Positions 16,589 to 26,228 of a DNA stretch of 39,473 nucleotides are shown here, piece by piece. The position numbers were made by a program, and so were the translations under genes. This stretch comes from an uncultured Clostridia bacterium (GTDB lineage: Bacteria; Bacillota; Clostridia; UBA1381; CAJOGA01): contig CAJOGA010000020.1 in assembly GCA_905233855.1 (NCBI GenBank), positions 1 to 39,473 on the forward strand, in the 5' to 3' direction. Below the pieces are notes generated by a model. It made no database searches. It was not told where the DNA came from and saw only the letters and a program-made list of their open reading frames with translations. How positions within the stretch are numbered: the first letter of the stretch is position 1; every line of letters begins with the position of its first letter.

Positions 16589-17969
16589 ACCTAAACAGAG
16601 ACTTTTATGGTCGCCGCAAAAAAAGCAGTGTGAATTTATGAGCCGCCCGGAGGATGAGGCGTTGTACGGCGGAGCGGCAGGCGGCGGCAAAAGCGATGCA
16701 TTGCTTGCCGAGGCTTTGCGTCAGGTTAATATTCCTTGTTACAGGGCTATTATTATAAGAAAGACAATGCCGCAATGCTCCGAACTTATCGACCGCTCAC
16801 GTCTGTTGTACGGCAGTGCGTTTCCCGATGCTGTGTTTAATGCGACAAAAAATGTGTGGACATTTAAAAGCGGTGCAAAAATATATTTCGGTTCAATGCA
16901 CCATGCGTCGGACAAGCTGAAATATCAGGGCAAGCAGTATGATTTTATAGCATTTGATGAATTGACGCATTTTACGTGGGAAGAATACAGCTATATGTTC
17001 AGCCGTAACCGTCCGTCAGGTTTGGGGACAAGGTGTTACATGCGTGCTACATGCAATCCGGGCGGAATAGGACACAGTTGGGTAAAGGCACGCTTTATCG
17101 ACGGCAAGAAACCGTATCATACATATACCGAAACGGTTACGATAGACGGAGTGGAATATAAAAAAAGCAGGGTGTTTATACCGTCCACTGTGTTTGACAA
17201 TAAGATTTTGCTCAAAAATAATCCGAATTATGTTGCAAATCTTGCAATACTACCCGAAAACGAGAAAAAGGCGTTGTTGTATGGAGATTGGAACAGCTTT
17301 TCGGGACAGGCATTCAGCGAGTTCAGAGACAATCCCGAAAATTACAATTCGCGTGTGTGGACACATGTTATAGCCCCGTTCGATATTCCGCGTGGCTGGA
17401 AAAGGTACCGCAGTTTTGACTTCGGATATGCCAAACCGTTTGCCGTGCAGTGGTGGGCGGTAGATTATGACGGCAGAGTGTATCTTTATAGGCAGTTGTA
17501 CGGCTGTACGGATGAACCTAACACAGGCGTCAAGTGGGAACCGAGCCGTATAGCAAAAAAAATAAAGGAGATAGAAAGAGAATATGAACGCGGACTGCAT
17601 GTGTACGGCGTTGCGGATCCGTCTATTTGGGATGAAAGCCGCGGTGTAGACGGCACAATAATAAATATGTTTGAACGTGAGGGAATATATTTTGAAAAAG
17701 GAGACAACACAAGGCTTGCAGGCAAGATGCAGCTGCACTACAGAATGCAGTTTGATGACGAGGGATATCCGATGATGTATGTGTTTTCAAATTGTAAACA
17801 GTTTATACGTACATTGACAACGCTTGTGTACGATAAGGTGAATGTGGAGGATATAGACTCTTCGCAGGAAGACCACGATTATGACGCATGCCGGTATTTT
17901 CTTATGACAAACCCGATAGCACCGAAAAAGAAAATTGTTGTAAACGGTGAGTTTAATCCGTTATTTTAA
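16575..17969 (+). CDS. Phage terminase large subunit
   Basis: Walker A-like ALYGGAAGGGKSDALL, Walker B YDFIAFDELTHF, nuclease motifs RSFDFGYAKPF, VYGVADPSIWD, DYDACRYFL. Confidence 0.93.
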   Translation: MMNSKPKQRLLWSPQKKQCEFMSRPEDEALYGGAAGGGKSDALLAEALRQVNIPCYRAIIIRKTMPQCSELIDRSRLLYGSAFPDAVFNATKNVWTFKSGAKIYFGSMHHASDKLKYQGKQYDFIAFDELTHFTWEEYSYMFSRNRPSGLGTRCYMRATCNPGGIGHSWVKARFIDGKKPYHTYTETVTIDGVEYKKSRVFIPSTVFDNKILLKNNPNYVANLAILPENEKKALLYGDWNSFSGQAFSEFRDNPENYNSRVWTHVIAPFDIPRGWKRYRSFDFGYAKPFAVQWWAVDYDGRVYLYRQLYGCTDEPNTGVKWEPSRIAKKIKEIEREYERGLHVYGVADPSIWDESRGVDGTIINMFEREGIYFEKGDNTRLAGKMQLHYRMQFDDEGYPMMYVFSNCKQFIRTLTTLVYDKVNVEDIDSSQEDHDYDACRYFLMTNPIAPKKKIVVNGEFNPLF

Positions 17970-18074
17970 AGTCGGCAAAAAACACTAAAATAATCGATTT
18001 CGGTTTTTGTGAAATTTTTTGTTTCCTATGCGGTTTGCGGCCAATGAGCTTCTTCGGACTGCCATCGGCGGTAC

Positions 18075-18137
18075 TAATGCAAGTCAAGCTGTTATCGGGA
18101 TTGTCGTCCCAATAACAGCTTTACCAATCTTGCATTA
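18075..18137. repeat. 63-nt near-perfect hairpin
   Basis: TAATGCAAG-tca-AAGCTGTTAT-c-GGGA-ttgtcg-TCCC-a-ATAACAGCTT-taccaat-CTTGCATTA. Confidence 0.75.
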
Positions 18138-18158
18138 CAGCTTTTAATTTGTGTAATG

Positions 18159-18728
18159 CTATATAATATTCAAATGTTCAAGCAGGATTTTTGCTCCCAA
18201 AAGAATTAATATCAATCCGCCGGCAATTTGTGCGTTCCGTTCAAATTTATCGCCGAAGATACTGCCGATTTTAACTCCTGCTGCAGACAGAACGCATGTG
18301 GTTATGCCTATAAGCGTAACGGCTGTAAATATATTGACATTCCCGGTCATAGCAAGCGAGATGCCTACTGCAAGTGCATCTATTGATGTTGCCACGGCCA
18401 TGGTAAACATTGTCTTAACGGAAAAATCCGCATTCTTTTCATTGTCATTATCTTCAGCGGAAAAAGCCTCTTTAAGCATGTTAAAGCCTATAATGGCAAG
18501 CAGAATAAATGCCACCCAATGGTCTATGGCGACAATTTGTTTTGCAAAAAGACTTCCGAAAAAGAATCCTATAAGAGGCATAATTGTCTGAAATCCGCCA
18601 AACCAAACGCCGCATTTTATCATGCTGCCGATTTTTGCTTTTTTCGATGACAAGCCTTTACAAACCGACACCGCAAAAGCATCCATGCTGAGTCCGACTG
18701 CCAGCATAAAAAGTTCAAAAAAACTCAT
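18159..18728 (-). CDS. mntP: Manganese efflux pump MntP family
   Basis: MSFFELFMLAVGLSMDAFAVSVCKGL ... VATSIDALAVGISLAMTGNV. Confidence 0.93.
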   Translation of the reverse strand: MSFFELFMLAVGLSMDAFAVSVCKGLSSKKAKIGSMIKCGVWFGGFQTIMPLIGFFFGSLFAKQIVAIDHWVAFILLAIIGFNMLKEAFSAEDNDNEKNADFSVKTMFTMAVATSIDALAVGISLAMTGNVNIFTAVTLIGITTCVLSAAGVKIGSIFGDKFERNAQIAGGLILILLGAKILLEHLNII

Positions 18729-19051
18729 TAAACCCCAAAACCTCCAAGCTTAAACGTCTGTCCGAAGTTGTATATATAAAAATACATTCCGATCCGCAAA
18801 GATTTAAAGTGTGTCATAAGCAACAGGTCAAATATAAATGTTGACCGCATCCTGACAGGTATCGCTTATATAGTCTTATTATGTTAACACGTATCTGTAA
18901 AAAAAGCAACACTTTTAAACTGTTTTTAAAAAGAGAAAATAATCGTAAAAATTTTTAAATAACTATAGAAAATATCAGCATATTATGATATACTGTTTAT
19001 AATATTTATTTTGCTTATTCTTATTATATTAAAAGAGAGGCATGTTTTATT

Positions 19052-19903
19052 ATGTTGCAAAACTTTATATCGCGGTCAATCACATTTTTTTCTTTTATTT
19101 CCATCACCGACATAATTGATATACTTCTTGTTTCGTTTTTGGTTTATCAGCTAATCCGCCTTATAAGACAAACAAGAGCAGAACAGCTTGTTAAGGGTAT
19201 ACTTATTATATTTGTTATTTTGCAGGTTAGCACATGGTTTAACTTCAGTGCGATACGCTTTTTAATAGGAAACACAATGCAGCTTGGTCTGTTTGCCATT
19301 TTAATCCTTTTCCAGCCTGAATTAAGAAATATGCTTGAACACGTGGGAAGAAGTAAAGTAGGCAGATTGCTTAAATTTTCCGACGAAAATATAAGTATCG
19401 AAAACATAACAGAAAGCATAGTGTCAGCAGTAGAATCAATGTCTAAAAATCATATAGGTGCGTTGATTGTTATGGAAAAAAATACAATGCTCGGAGAAAT
19501 AATTAAAACAGGTACCGTGTTGGACGCCAATATAAGCTCCGAACTTTTGGTCAACATTTTTGTGCCTAATACACCGCTCCACGACGGTGCCGTTATAATC
19601 CGCAACGAAAAAATTGCCGCCGCAGCTTGTTTTTTGCCTTTGTCGCAAAATATCAATCTGTCAAAAGATCTTGGAACACGCCACAGAGCGGCACTGGGCA
19701 TATCGGAAGTGTCCGATGCATCAATTATTGTTGTAAGCGAAGAAACCGGCTGTATATCCGTTGCTCATAACGGTAACCTGACAAGAAATTTAACGGCTGA
19801 ATCTTTGACAAAGCTGTTGTATAAATCGCTAAGTCAAGAGCAACATCCGAAGCACAACAATATTTTATTCTGGAAAACAAAGTCTGATGCAAAAAGGAGT
19901 TGA
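19052..19903 (+). CDS. cdaA: Membrane diadenylate cyclase CdaA
   Basis: DisA_N domain: LHDGAVIIRNEKIAAAACFLPLS ... LGTRHRAALGISEVSDASIIVVSEETG, TM N-terminus. Confidence 0.95.
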   Translation: MLQNFISRSITFFSFISITDIIDILLVSFLVYQLIRLIRQTRAEQLVKGILIIFVILQVSTWFNFSAIRFLIGNTMQLGLFAILILFQPELRNMLEHVGRSKVGRLLKFSDENISIENITESIVSAVESMSKNHIGALIVMEKNTMLGEIIKTGTVLDANISSELLVNIFVPNTPLHDGAVIIRNEKIAAAACFLPLSQNINLSKDLGTRHRAALGISEVSDASIIVVSEETGCISVAHNGNLTRNLTAESLTKLLYKSLSQEQHPKHNNILFWKTKSDAKRS

Positions 19904-20871
19904 ACATGGTCTTGAAAAAATTGCTTAACTCACCGTTATTCTTAAAAATACTTTCTGTTATATTGGCAACGATAATATGGTTCTTTGTTACCTATACACA
20001 GGATTTGGATATTACCGTTACATCACGCGACATACCGATTACATATACCGGAACCGAATCATTAACAAGCAGGGATCTTGCCATCTTGTATCCGGACAAA
20101 CCGGCAACCGTAACCGTAAAGCTGAAAGGCCGCCGTTCCATTCTTATGAACACCGTGGGTAAAATATCGGCGTCGGTTGATGTTAATAACGTGTATCAGC
20201 CCGGTCAGAAAACCATGTCCGTCGATGTAGTATTACCTATCGACGGTGTGCAGATAATAGACAAGTCGCCTTACAACATTGACGTAGACGTAAAGAACAG
20301 CGTTACCGCAGAAGTGCCTATAACGATAAAGCAAACCGGCCTTAAAAAGCAAAGTGAATATACCGTTATGTCGGAACCGCTAAAATCAACATTTACAATA
20401 CGCGGTCCTCAGGAGGCTTTATCAACTGTTTCACAAGCTATAGCTATCGTTGACGTAAGCGATGTAACATCAACTGTAAAAAAAGATTATTCCGTTACTT
20501 TGTATGATGAAAACTCAAATGAAGTAAATTTGCTTAATGTAGTTCCGGTTGAAGACAAAGTAAGCATAGAAAGCACATATCTTAAACTGTTGACTGTGAA
20601 TGTTGTGCCAAGCATAAAACCGGCAACACACAACCTGCAAGTCGGTAATATAAAGGTTACGCCGGAAACTGTTGTTTTAGGCATTCCGTCAACATACACA
20701 CGTTCTATAACGCAAATAGCGGTTAAATCGCATTTCACACCGGACGAAGCCGGCAGCTTTTCATACAACGATGTTGAGCTGGATATTCCAAAGGGTGTGT
20801 ACCTGCAAAATGCAGAGCCGCTTGCAAATATAAGCTTTGATGTTACCGACACCGACATTGCGGAAGAATAA
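19900..20871 (+). CDS. cdaR: YbbR domain protein (CdaR)
   Basis: Overlaps cdaA; N-terminal TM and repeated YbbR-like domains (VTVKLKGRRSIL..., FTIRGPQEALSTVSQAIAIVDVS). Confidence 0.88.
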   Translation: MNMVLKKLLNSPLFLKILSVILATIIWFFVTYTQDLDITVTSRDIPITYTGTESLTSRDLAILYPDKPATVTVKLKGRRSILMNTVGKISASVDVNNVYQPGQKTMSVDVVLPIDGVQIIDKSPYNIDVDVKNSVTAEVPITIKQTGLKKQSEYTVMSEPLKSTFTIRGPQEALSTVSQAIAIVDVSDVTSTVKKDYSVTLYDENSNEVNLLNVVPVEDKVSIESTYLKLLTVNVVPSIKPATHNLQVGNIKVTPETVVLGIPSTYTRSITQIAVKSHFTPDEAGSFSYNDVELDIPKGVYLQNAEPLANISFDVTDTDIAEE

Positions 20872-20886
20872 TTACCACGAAAAAGG

Positions 20887-21786
20887 ATGAATAAATTGAA
20901 CGAAACAAAAAACGACACTATAGTAAAGGCGTTAAGCTTTGACGGCAGTATAAGAATTTACGCAGCTCAAACAACCGGGTTGGTTAACGTTGCTCAACAA
21001 ACACATCACACATATCCTATCCCTACTGCTGCGTTGGGCAGAACGCTCACGGCAGCGGCAATCATGGGTGCCATGATGAAGGGCGACAACGAATCCGTAA
21101 CCATACAAATCAAAGGCGACGGCCCGATGGGCGGGTTGACTGTTGTCGGAAACTCTAAATCCGAAGTTAAAGGATATGTTAACGTGCCGGACGTTCATTT
21201 AGAATCGGCAAAGCCGGGCAAGCTTAACGTCGGAGGTGCAATAGGCAAGGGAACGTTAAGTATCATGAGAGACTTAGGTCTTAAAGAGCCGTATATCGGT
21301 CAGGTGCCTTTAGTAAACGGCGAAATAGCGGAGGACTTGACTTACTACTATGCATCAAGCGAACAGATACCCACAGCTATCGCATTAGGCGTACTTGTCG
21401 AGCCGGACGGCTCTGTGAGCCACAGCGGCGGTTTTATACTGCAGCTTATGCCGGAGGCGTCAGAAGCTGATGCGGAAAAGCTGGAAAATATAATGAAAAC
21501 ATTACCGCCTGTAACCGATATGTTAAAGAACGGTATGTCGGCAGAGGATATCTTGCTTAAAGCAACCGAAGGCTTTAACATGCTTATAGACAACCATCAC
21601 ATAACTCCTGAATATGCATGTAATTGCAGCCGTTCTAAAATGGAAAAGGCTTTGATAAGCTTGGGCAAAAAGGAACTTAAGGCTATAATCGAAGAACAAG
21701 GTCAGGCTGAACTGAATTGTCATTTTTGCAACAACAAGCATTTATTCACAAAATCCGATTTGGAAAGGCTTATAAAATCAATATAA
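20887..21786 (+). CDS. hslO: Hsp33 redox-regulated chaperone
   Basis: AALGRTLTAAAIMGAMMKGDNESVTIQIKGDGPMGG ... CNCSRSKME...CHFCNNKH zinc motif. Confidence 0.95.
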   Translation: MNKLNETKNDTIVKALSFDGSIRIYAAQTTGLVNVAQQTHHTYPIPTAALGRTLTAAAIMGAMMKGDNESVTIQIKGDGPMGGLTVVGNSKSEVKGYVNVPDVHLESAKPGKLNVGGAIGKGTLSIMRDLGLKEPYIGQVPLVNGEIAEDLTYYYASSEQIPTAIALGVLVEPDGSVSHSGGFILQLMPEASEADAEKLENIMKTLPPVTDMLKNGMSAEDILLKATEGFNMLIDNHHITPEYACNCSRSKMEKALISLGKKELKAIIEEQGQAELNCHFCNNKHLFTKSDLERLIKSI

Positions 21787-21794
21787 AGAATATA

Positions 21795-21838
21795 AAAAAT
21801 CTCTTGAAAGCGGTATCACGCAATCAAGAGATTTTTTT
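21795..21838. terminator. Bidirectional terminator between hslO and the pseudouridine synthase
   Basis: AAAAATCTCTTGA ... TCAAGAGATTTTTTT. Confidence 0.85.
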
Positions 21839-21862
21839 GTTTGAAAATAATTTTGTGTTTTT

Positions 21863-22747
21863 TTATTCGTCTGTCAGTGCCGCTATATCCTGCGGCAAAT
21901 CCGACTCAAAGTGCATATTTTCGCCCGTGATCGGATGTGTAAAATCCAAAATTGACGAATGTAATGCCTGACGGTTCAATAAAGAGGTGTCTCCTCCGTA
22001 AAGCCAGTCGCCAACAAGGCTATGACCTATATATTGAAAATGAACTCTGATCTGATGCGTGCGTCCGGTTTCCAAAACAACCCTTACCAATGTTTTGTCC
22101 GTCATACGCTTTACAACTTTATAATGCGTAACCGCTCTTTGCCCCTGAGGCGATACGATACGCGTTATAACGCTGTCGTCCGCACGGCAGATAGGTGCGT
22201 CAATCGTTCCTTCGTCGTTTGCTACACAACCATGCACCAAAGCGGTATAGCACCGCTTTATTTCACGTTTTTGTATCTGGTGCATGAACATATTGTGTAC
22301 ATGCGAATTTTTTGCTATAATAAGCAATCCCGATGTGCCTTTGTCGAGCCTGTTAACCGCACAATACGAATACGGTGTACCCATTTGCTGCCAATGATAA
22401 CACACTGCATTTGCAAGTGTATTGTCATAATTATTCATGGATGGATGCACACTCATAAGTGCGGGTTTATCTGCCACCAAAATGTCTTCATCTTCAAAAC
22501 ATATTTTAAAATCAAGCTTGACAGGCACTATATTTTCGCCCGTGCCGACAGGAATGACAACCTTGAGAACATCACCGCTGTGTACAACGTGAACCGTTTT
22601 AACGGGAACATCATTTACTATTAAACGTCCATCAAATTTAAGACGTGTTATCAGTTTGGTTGACATATTATATGTTTTTCTGATAACCTGTTCCACCGTT
22701 TTCCCGTCCGATGCATCGTCAATTATTTTGGTAAATATTCTGTCCAT
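21863..22747 (-). CDS. RluA/RluD-family pseudouridine synthase
   Basis: AVNRLDKGTSGLLIIAKN, ETGRTHQIRVHFQYIGHSLVGDWLYG. Confidence 0.94.
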   Translation of the reverse strand: MDRIFTKIIDDASDGKTVEQVIRKTYNMSTKLITRLKFDGRLIVNDVPVKTVHVVHSGDVLKVVIPVGTGENIVPVKLDFKICFEDEDILVADKPALMSVHPSMNNYDNTLANAVCYHWQQMGTPYSYCAVNRLDKGTSGLLIIAKNSHVHNMFMHQIQKREIKRCYTALVHGCVANDEGTIDAPICRADDSVITRIVSPQGQRAVTHYKVVKRMTDKTLVRVVLETGRTHQIRVHFQYIGHSLVGDWLYGGDTSLLNRQALHSSILDFTHPITGENMHFESDLPQDIAALTDE

Positions 22748-22755
22748 TGTGAAAA

Positions 22756-23208
22756 TTATTTATTGAGATTTTCCTGCAGCAATTCTTTGATATCCTGTAA
22801 AAGCTGTTCTTCCTTTGTTGGTTCCGGAGCTTCTTCCTCTTTTTCTTCTTCTTCCTCGGCTTTACGCTTTCTGCTTGCAGCACCGATTACTTTTATAATG
22901 ATAAAGATACACAATGCAATTATTAAAAAGTCTATAATGTTTTGCAAAAACATACCGTAAGCTACAACCACAGGCTCTTTGTCTGCTGCTGTCTGAACGG
23001 TCCAGCTTGCTGCACTTATGTTTATGTTGCCTATTAAAAGACCTACAAGCGGCATTATTATGTCGCTTACCAACGATGTTACTATCTTGCCGAACGCACC
23101 GCCTATAATAACACCGACAGCCAGGTCAACTACATTGCCTTTTGCCACAAATTCTTTAAATTCGCCGATTAAGCCTTTTGTTTTTTCAAGCTTTTTTGAG
23201 TTTTTCAT
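22756..23208 (-). CDS. mscL: Large-conductance mechanosensitive channel
   Basis: [47 protein letters not shown]. Confidence 0.96.
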   Translation of the reverse strand: MKNSKKLEKTKGLIGEFKEFVAKGNVVDLAVGVIIGGAFGKIVTSLVSDIIMPLVGLLIGNINISAASWTVQTAADKEPVVVAYGMFLQNIIDFLIIALCIFIIIKVIGAASRKRKAEEEEEKEEEAPEPTKEEQLLQDIKELLQENLNK

Positions 23209-23367
23209 AAAAAATCACCCTTTCTTTTTGTTATCTTAATTTTACTATACACACTTAAAAAAAGCAATATTTTGTCAAAAGTTTTGTAGAATTTTTAATT
23301 TTTGAAACGAACATTTTTTCAAAATTTTTATATAATGTTATCATCATAACTTTCGGAGTGATTAATT

Positions 23368-24318
23368 TTGAACACATTTTCATATAAAAATACAGAGGTT
23401 ATTACAACAGCGATACTGTTTTCGGGTGCACCGTCGCAATGGGAGGAAACCGAAGGCGAAGGCATAAAAGCAGGTATTATAGACACCGGCGTGGATTATA
23501 ACCACAGCGATTTAAAAAACAACATTGCCGATGCACGTTCTTTTATGGGTAAAGACCCGTTTGACGACAACGGACACGGCACACACATATGCGGCATTAT
23601 AGCCGCAGAAAAAAACGGTTTCGGTGTTGTGGGCACTGCACCAAAGACGAAGCTGTATGTCGCAAAAGCATTTGACAAAAACGGCATAGGGGACAACAAT
23701 GCCATAACGCAAAGCATACAATGGCTGATAAATGAAAAGGTTGACGTTATAAATATGTCGTTTTCCACTGATGAATATGTAAAAAAATATCACACATATA
23801 TCAGAAAAGCTTATAACTCAAACATATCCGTTATATGTGCGACAAACAATCCAAAACCGAATAAAGACAATGCCGGTTTGGGTTATCCGGCACTTTTGTC
23901 CGAAACAATATCGGTAAGCAATTTCAAGTTCAGAAGACAAAATGACGGCTTTTCTCAATACGCAGACCTTTCCGCAATAGGTACCAATATATACTCGACA
24001 TTTCCGGGTAACAAATACAAAAATCTTACCGGTACATCAATGTCCACACCGGTGATAACGGGATGTGCGTGTTTACTGCAAAAGAAAGCCATGTTGCGGC
24101 TGAAACGCAAGCTGTCGCCCGACGAATTGAAAACCGTGATGCTGTTATATTCTCAATATCCGCATAATATAACCAATATGCCGTATAATACCAGCGGCTT
24201 TTTCACTTTCTCAGTACCCAAAAATATCTCGCCAAATATGGAATACTATAATATCGACACATTGGTAAAGAATAAACCTGATTTTATACAAAACGTTTTT
24301 AACAAAATTCACGATTGA
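23368..24318 (+). CDS. S8 (subtilisin-like) serine peptidase, no signal peptide
   Basis: Catalytic triad motifs IIDTGVDYNH, NGHGTHICGIIAA, GTSMSTPVITGCA; TTG start. Confidence 0.93.
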   Translation: MNTFSYKNTEVITTAILFSGAPSQWEETEGEGIKAGIIDTGVDYNHSDLKNNIADARSFMGKDPFDDNGHGTHICGIIAAEKNGFGVVGTAPKTKLYVAKAFDKNGIGDNNAITQSIQWLINEKVDVINMSFSTDEYVKKYHTYIRKAYNSNISVICATNNPKPNKDNAGLGYPALLSETISVSNFKFRRQNDGFSQYADLSAIGTNIYSTFPGNKYKNLTGTSMSTPVITGCACLLQKKAMLRLKRKLSPDELKTVMLLYSQYPHNITNMPYNTSGFFTFSVPKNISPNMEYYNIDTLVKNKPDFIQNVFNKIHD

Positions 24319-24334
24319 GTATTTTGCATAGCAC

Positions 24335-24376
24335 AAAAAAACAAGCAGTAACGTTAAAAAATACTGCTTGTTTTTT
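24335..24376. terminator. Bidirectional terminator
   Basis: AAAAAACAAGCAGTA-acgttaaaaa-aTACTGCTTGTTTTTT. Confidence 0.85.
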
Positions 24377-24382
24377 GATGAT

Positions 24383-24811
24383 TTACAAATAATTTTTAAG
24401 ACTGTCGATATTTCTGCGTTCAAACTCATGCATATCCATACACAATTTTGCCACGGGTGCGTCAACATCGTCTAAATGATTGATACATTTTTTCAACTCT
24501 ATCACACCCATGTTAGTGCCTTGTATCATCATTTCGGCAAGATGTCCGGTATGATTGTTCATCATCATATTCATATTGATGCCTGCGTTTAAGCCGAGCT
24601 TTGACATGGCAGAAATATCGTCGGCACGTGCTCCGTACTTTTCCAATTCTTCAACCGCCAGATTTGCAAATTCAGAATAACGTTTGCGTTGCTCGTGCAA
24701 ATCGTTACGAAAGTTGCTGTCGGTAACCTTTTTGGAAAGCGTTTCTATGCTGTCTATAGCCATTTGTGCGTTTTGGTATACTGCGTTTAACACTTCAACA
24801 TTCTGATTCAT
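24383..24811 (-). CDS. Hypothetical ferritin-like/four-helix protein
   Basis: 142 aa, helical, MNQNVEVLNAVYQNAQMAIDSIETLSKKVTDSNFRNDLHEQRKRYSEF; family not assigned by eye. Confidence 0.6.
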   Translation of the reverse strand: MNQNVEVLNAVYQNAQMAIDSIETLSKKVTDSNFRNDLHEQRKRYSEFANLAVEELEKYGARADDISAMSKLGLNAGINMNMMMNNHTGHLAEMMIQGTNMGVIELKKCINHLDDVDAPVAKLCMDMHEFERRNIDSLKNYL

Positions 24812-24880
24812 AATAATCCCCTTTTATATAAGTTGTTATGAGTATCATGCCCTTAAAGATGAATTATTATGCATAGATTT

Positions 24881-25762
24881 TTAATCGGTGTATGTTGCAA
24901 TATCTTCAGGCGTTTCCAATGATATAAGACCTGTTTTTGCACTTCTGAACTCGTCCAGCACTATGTTTGCACAACGTTCATAGTCAATCTCGCCGCCGGA
25001 CACAATAAAACCACGTTTTTTTCCTATCCGTTCCATGATTTCAAAGCCGCCGACGCCTTCAATACTGTCGGTAAGTTTATAGCGTTGCATTACGCATTGC
25101 GGATATTTTTTACTGAGCAGTTCCAGCAAATTTGCCGCCAGAGTCTGTACATCAATGATTTCATCACGTATGCTGCCAATATAAGCAAGATTTCTTCCTA
25201 TGTTCTGATTTTCAAATTTGGGTGCAAGTATGCCCGGAGTGTCCAGCAATTCTATGCCGTTTCTTACTCTCACCCATTGCTTACCTTTTGTAACGCCGGG
25301 ACGGTCGCCTGTTTTTGTGCTGCTTTTGCCTATCAAACTGTTTATCAGCGATGATTTGCCTACGTTTGGTATTCCGACTATCATCATTTTTATTGTTTTG
25401 TTAATGCCCTTTTGTGCGTTCTTTTCTATTTTATCCCTTAAAATGTTTGAAGCTTCCGACAAAATATTGTTTACGCCTTTGCCCGAAAGCGAATTGACAC
25501 TTATGACATTCTGTCCGTTTTGTTTATAGTATTTTATCCATCTTTCGGTAACGTTTTTATCGGCAAGATCGGCTTTTGTCATAACCAGAAGACGCGGTTT
25601 TTGTTTTAATATATTATCAAATTCGCTGTTGCGTCCCGAATACGGAATTCTGGCATCGATAAGCTCTACAACTATATCAACCAATTTTAAATTTTCATCA
25701 ATTAACCGACGGGTTTTTGCCATATGCCCCGGATACCACTGGATAATTTTTCCATCGTTCAA
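24881..25762 (-). CDS. ylqF: Ribosome biogenesis GTPase YlqF/RbgA
   Basis: Circularly permuted GTPase: IQWYPGHMAKTRR, VVELIDARIPYSGRN, GIPNVGKSSLINSLIG, GDRPGVTKGKQW, LLDTPGIL. Confidence 0.95.
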   Translation of the reverse strand: MNDGKIIQWYPGHMAKTRRLIDENLKLVDIVVELIDARIPYSGRNSEFDNILKQKPRLLVMTKADLADKNVTERWIKYYKQNGQNVISVNSLSGKGVNNILSEASNILRDKIEKNAQKGINKTIKMMIVGIPNVGKSSLINSLIGKSSTKTGDRPGVTKGKQWVRVRNGIELLDTPGILAPKFENQNIGRNLAYIGSIRDEIIDVQTLAANLLELLSKKYPQCVMQRYKLTDSIEGVGGFEIMERIGKKRGFIVSGGEIDYERCANIVLDEFRSAKTGLISLETPEDIATYTD

Positions 25763-25832
25763 ACAATCACTTCCTTTTTTAAAATTTAATCAAATTGAAG
25801 GAGAAATTATTTTTATAATCTCTCCTCGGTTG

Positions 25833-26228
25833 TCATTTGCTTATTACTTTCTTTTGCCATGACTTTTGATTGCATTTGGGACATTTCATGTATCTTGTTC
25901 TTCCTATGTGCATTGCGAATAATACGCTTTTATATTTAGGCACATATTTGTGATGACAATTTTCACATTCATAATAGCCTGCTTTTTGCTCTATTTCTAT
26001 TGCAAAGATTACACCTGCAATAAGTAGTATAACCCCTATTGCTGTAAGCAAAATACTTGTCCATACCGGCATTTCTATAAACGACGCCGTAAAGAGCAGA
26101 ACTAAAAATGAAACGGTTGCCATGTATCCTATAACAGTCTCCGCCTTTAACAGCAGTCTATCCGACTCTTGTTTTTGCTTTAAAGCCCCAACTGTATTAT
26201 TTTCAGAATTATAGCCGTAATCACTCAT
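25833..26228 (-). CDS. Hypothetical membrane protein with C-terminal zinc ribbon
   Basis: Two TM segments then YYECENCHHKYVPKY...RYMKCPKCNQKSW; start at MSDYGYNSEN. Confidence 0.75.
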   Translation of the reverse strand: MSDYGYNSENNTVGALKQKQESDRLLLKAETVIGYMATVSFLVLLFTASFIEMPVWTSILLTAIGVILLIAGVIFAIEIEQKAGYYECENCHHKYVPKYKSVLFAMHIGRTRYMKCPKCNQKSWQKKVISK

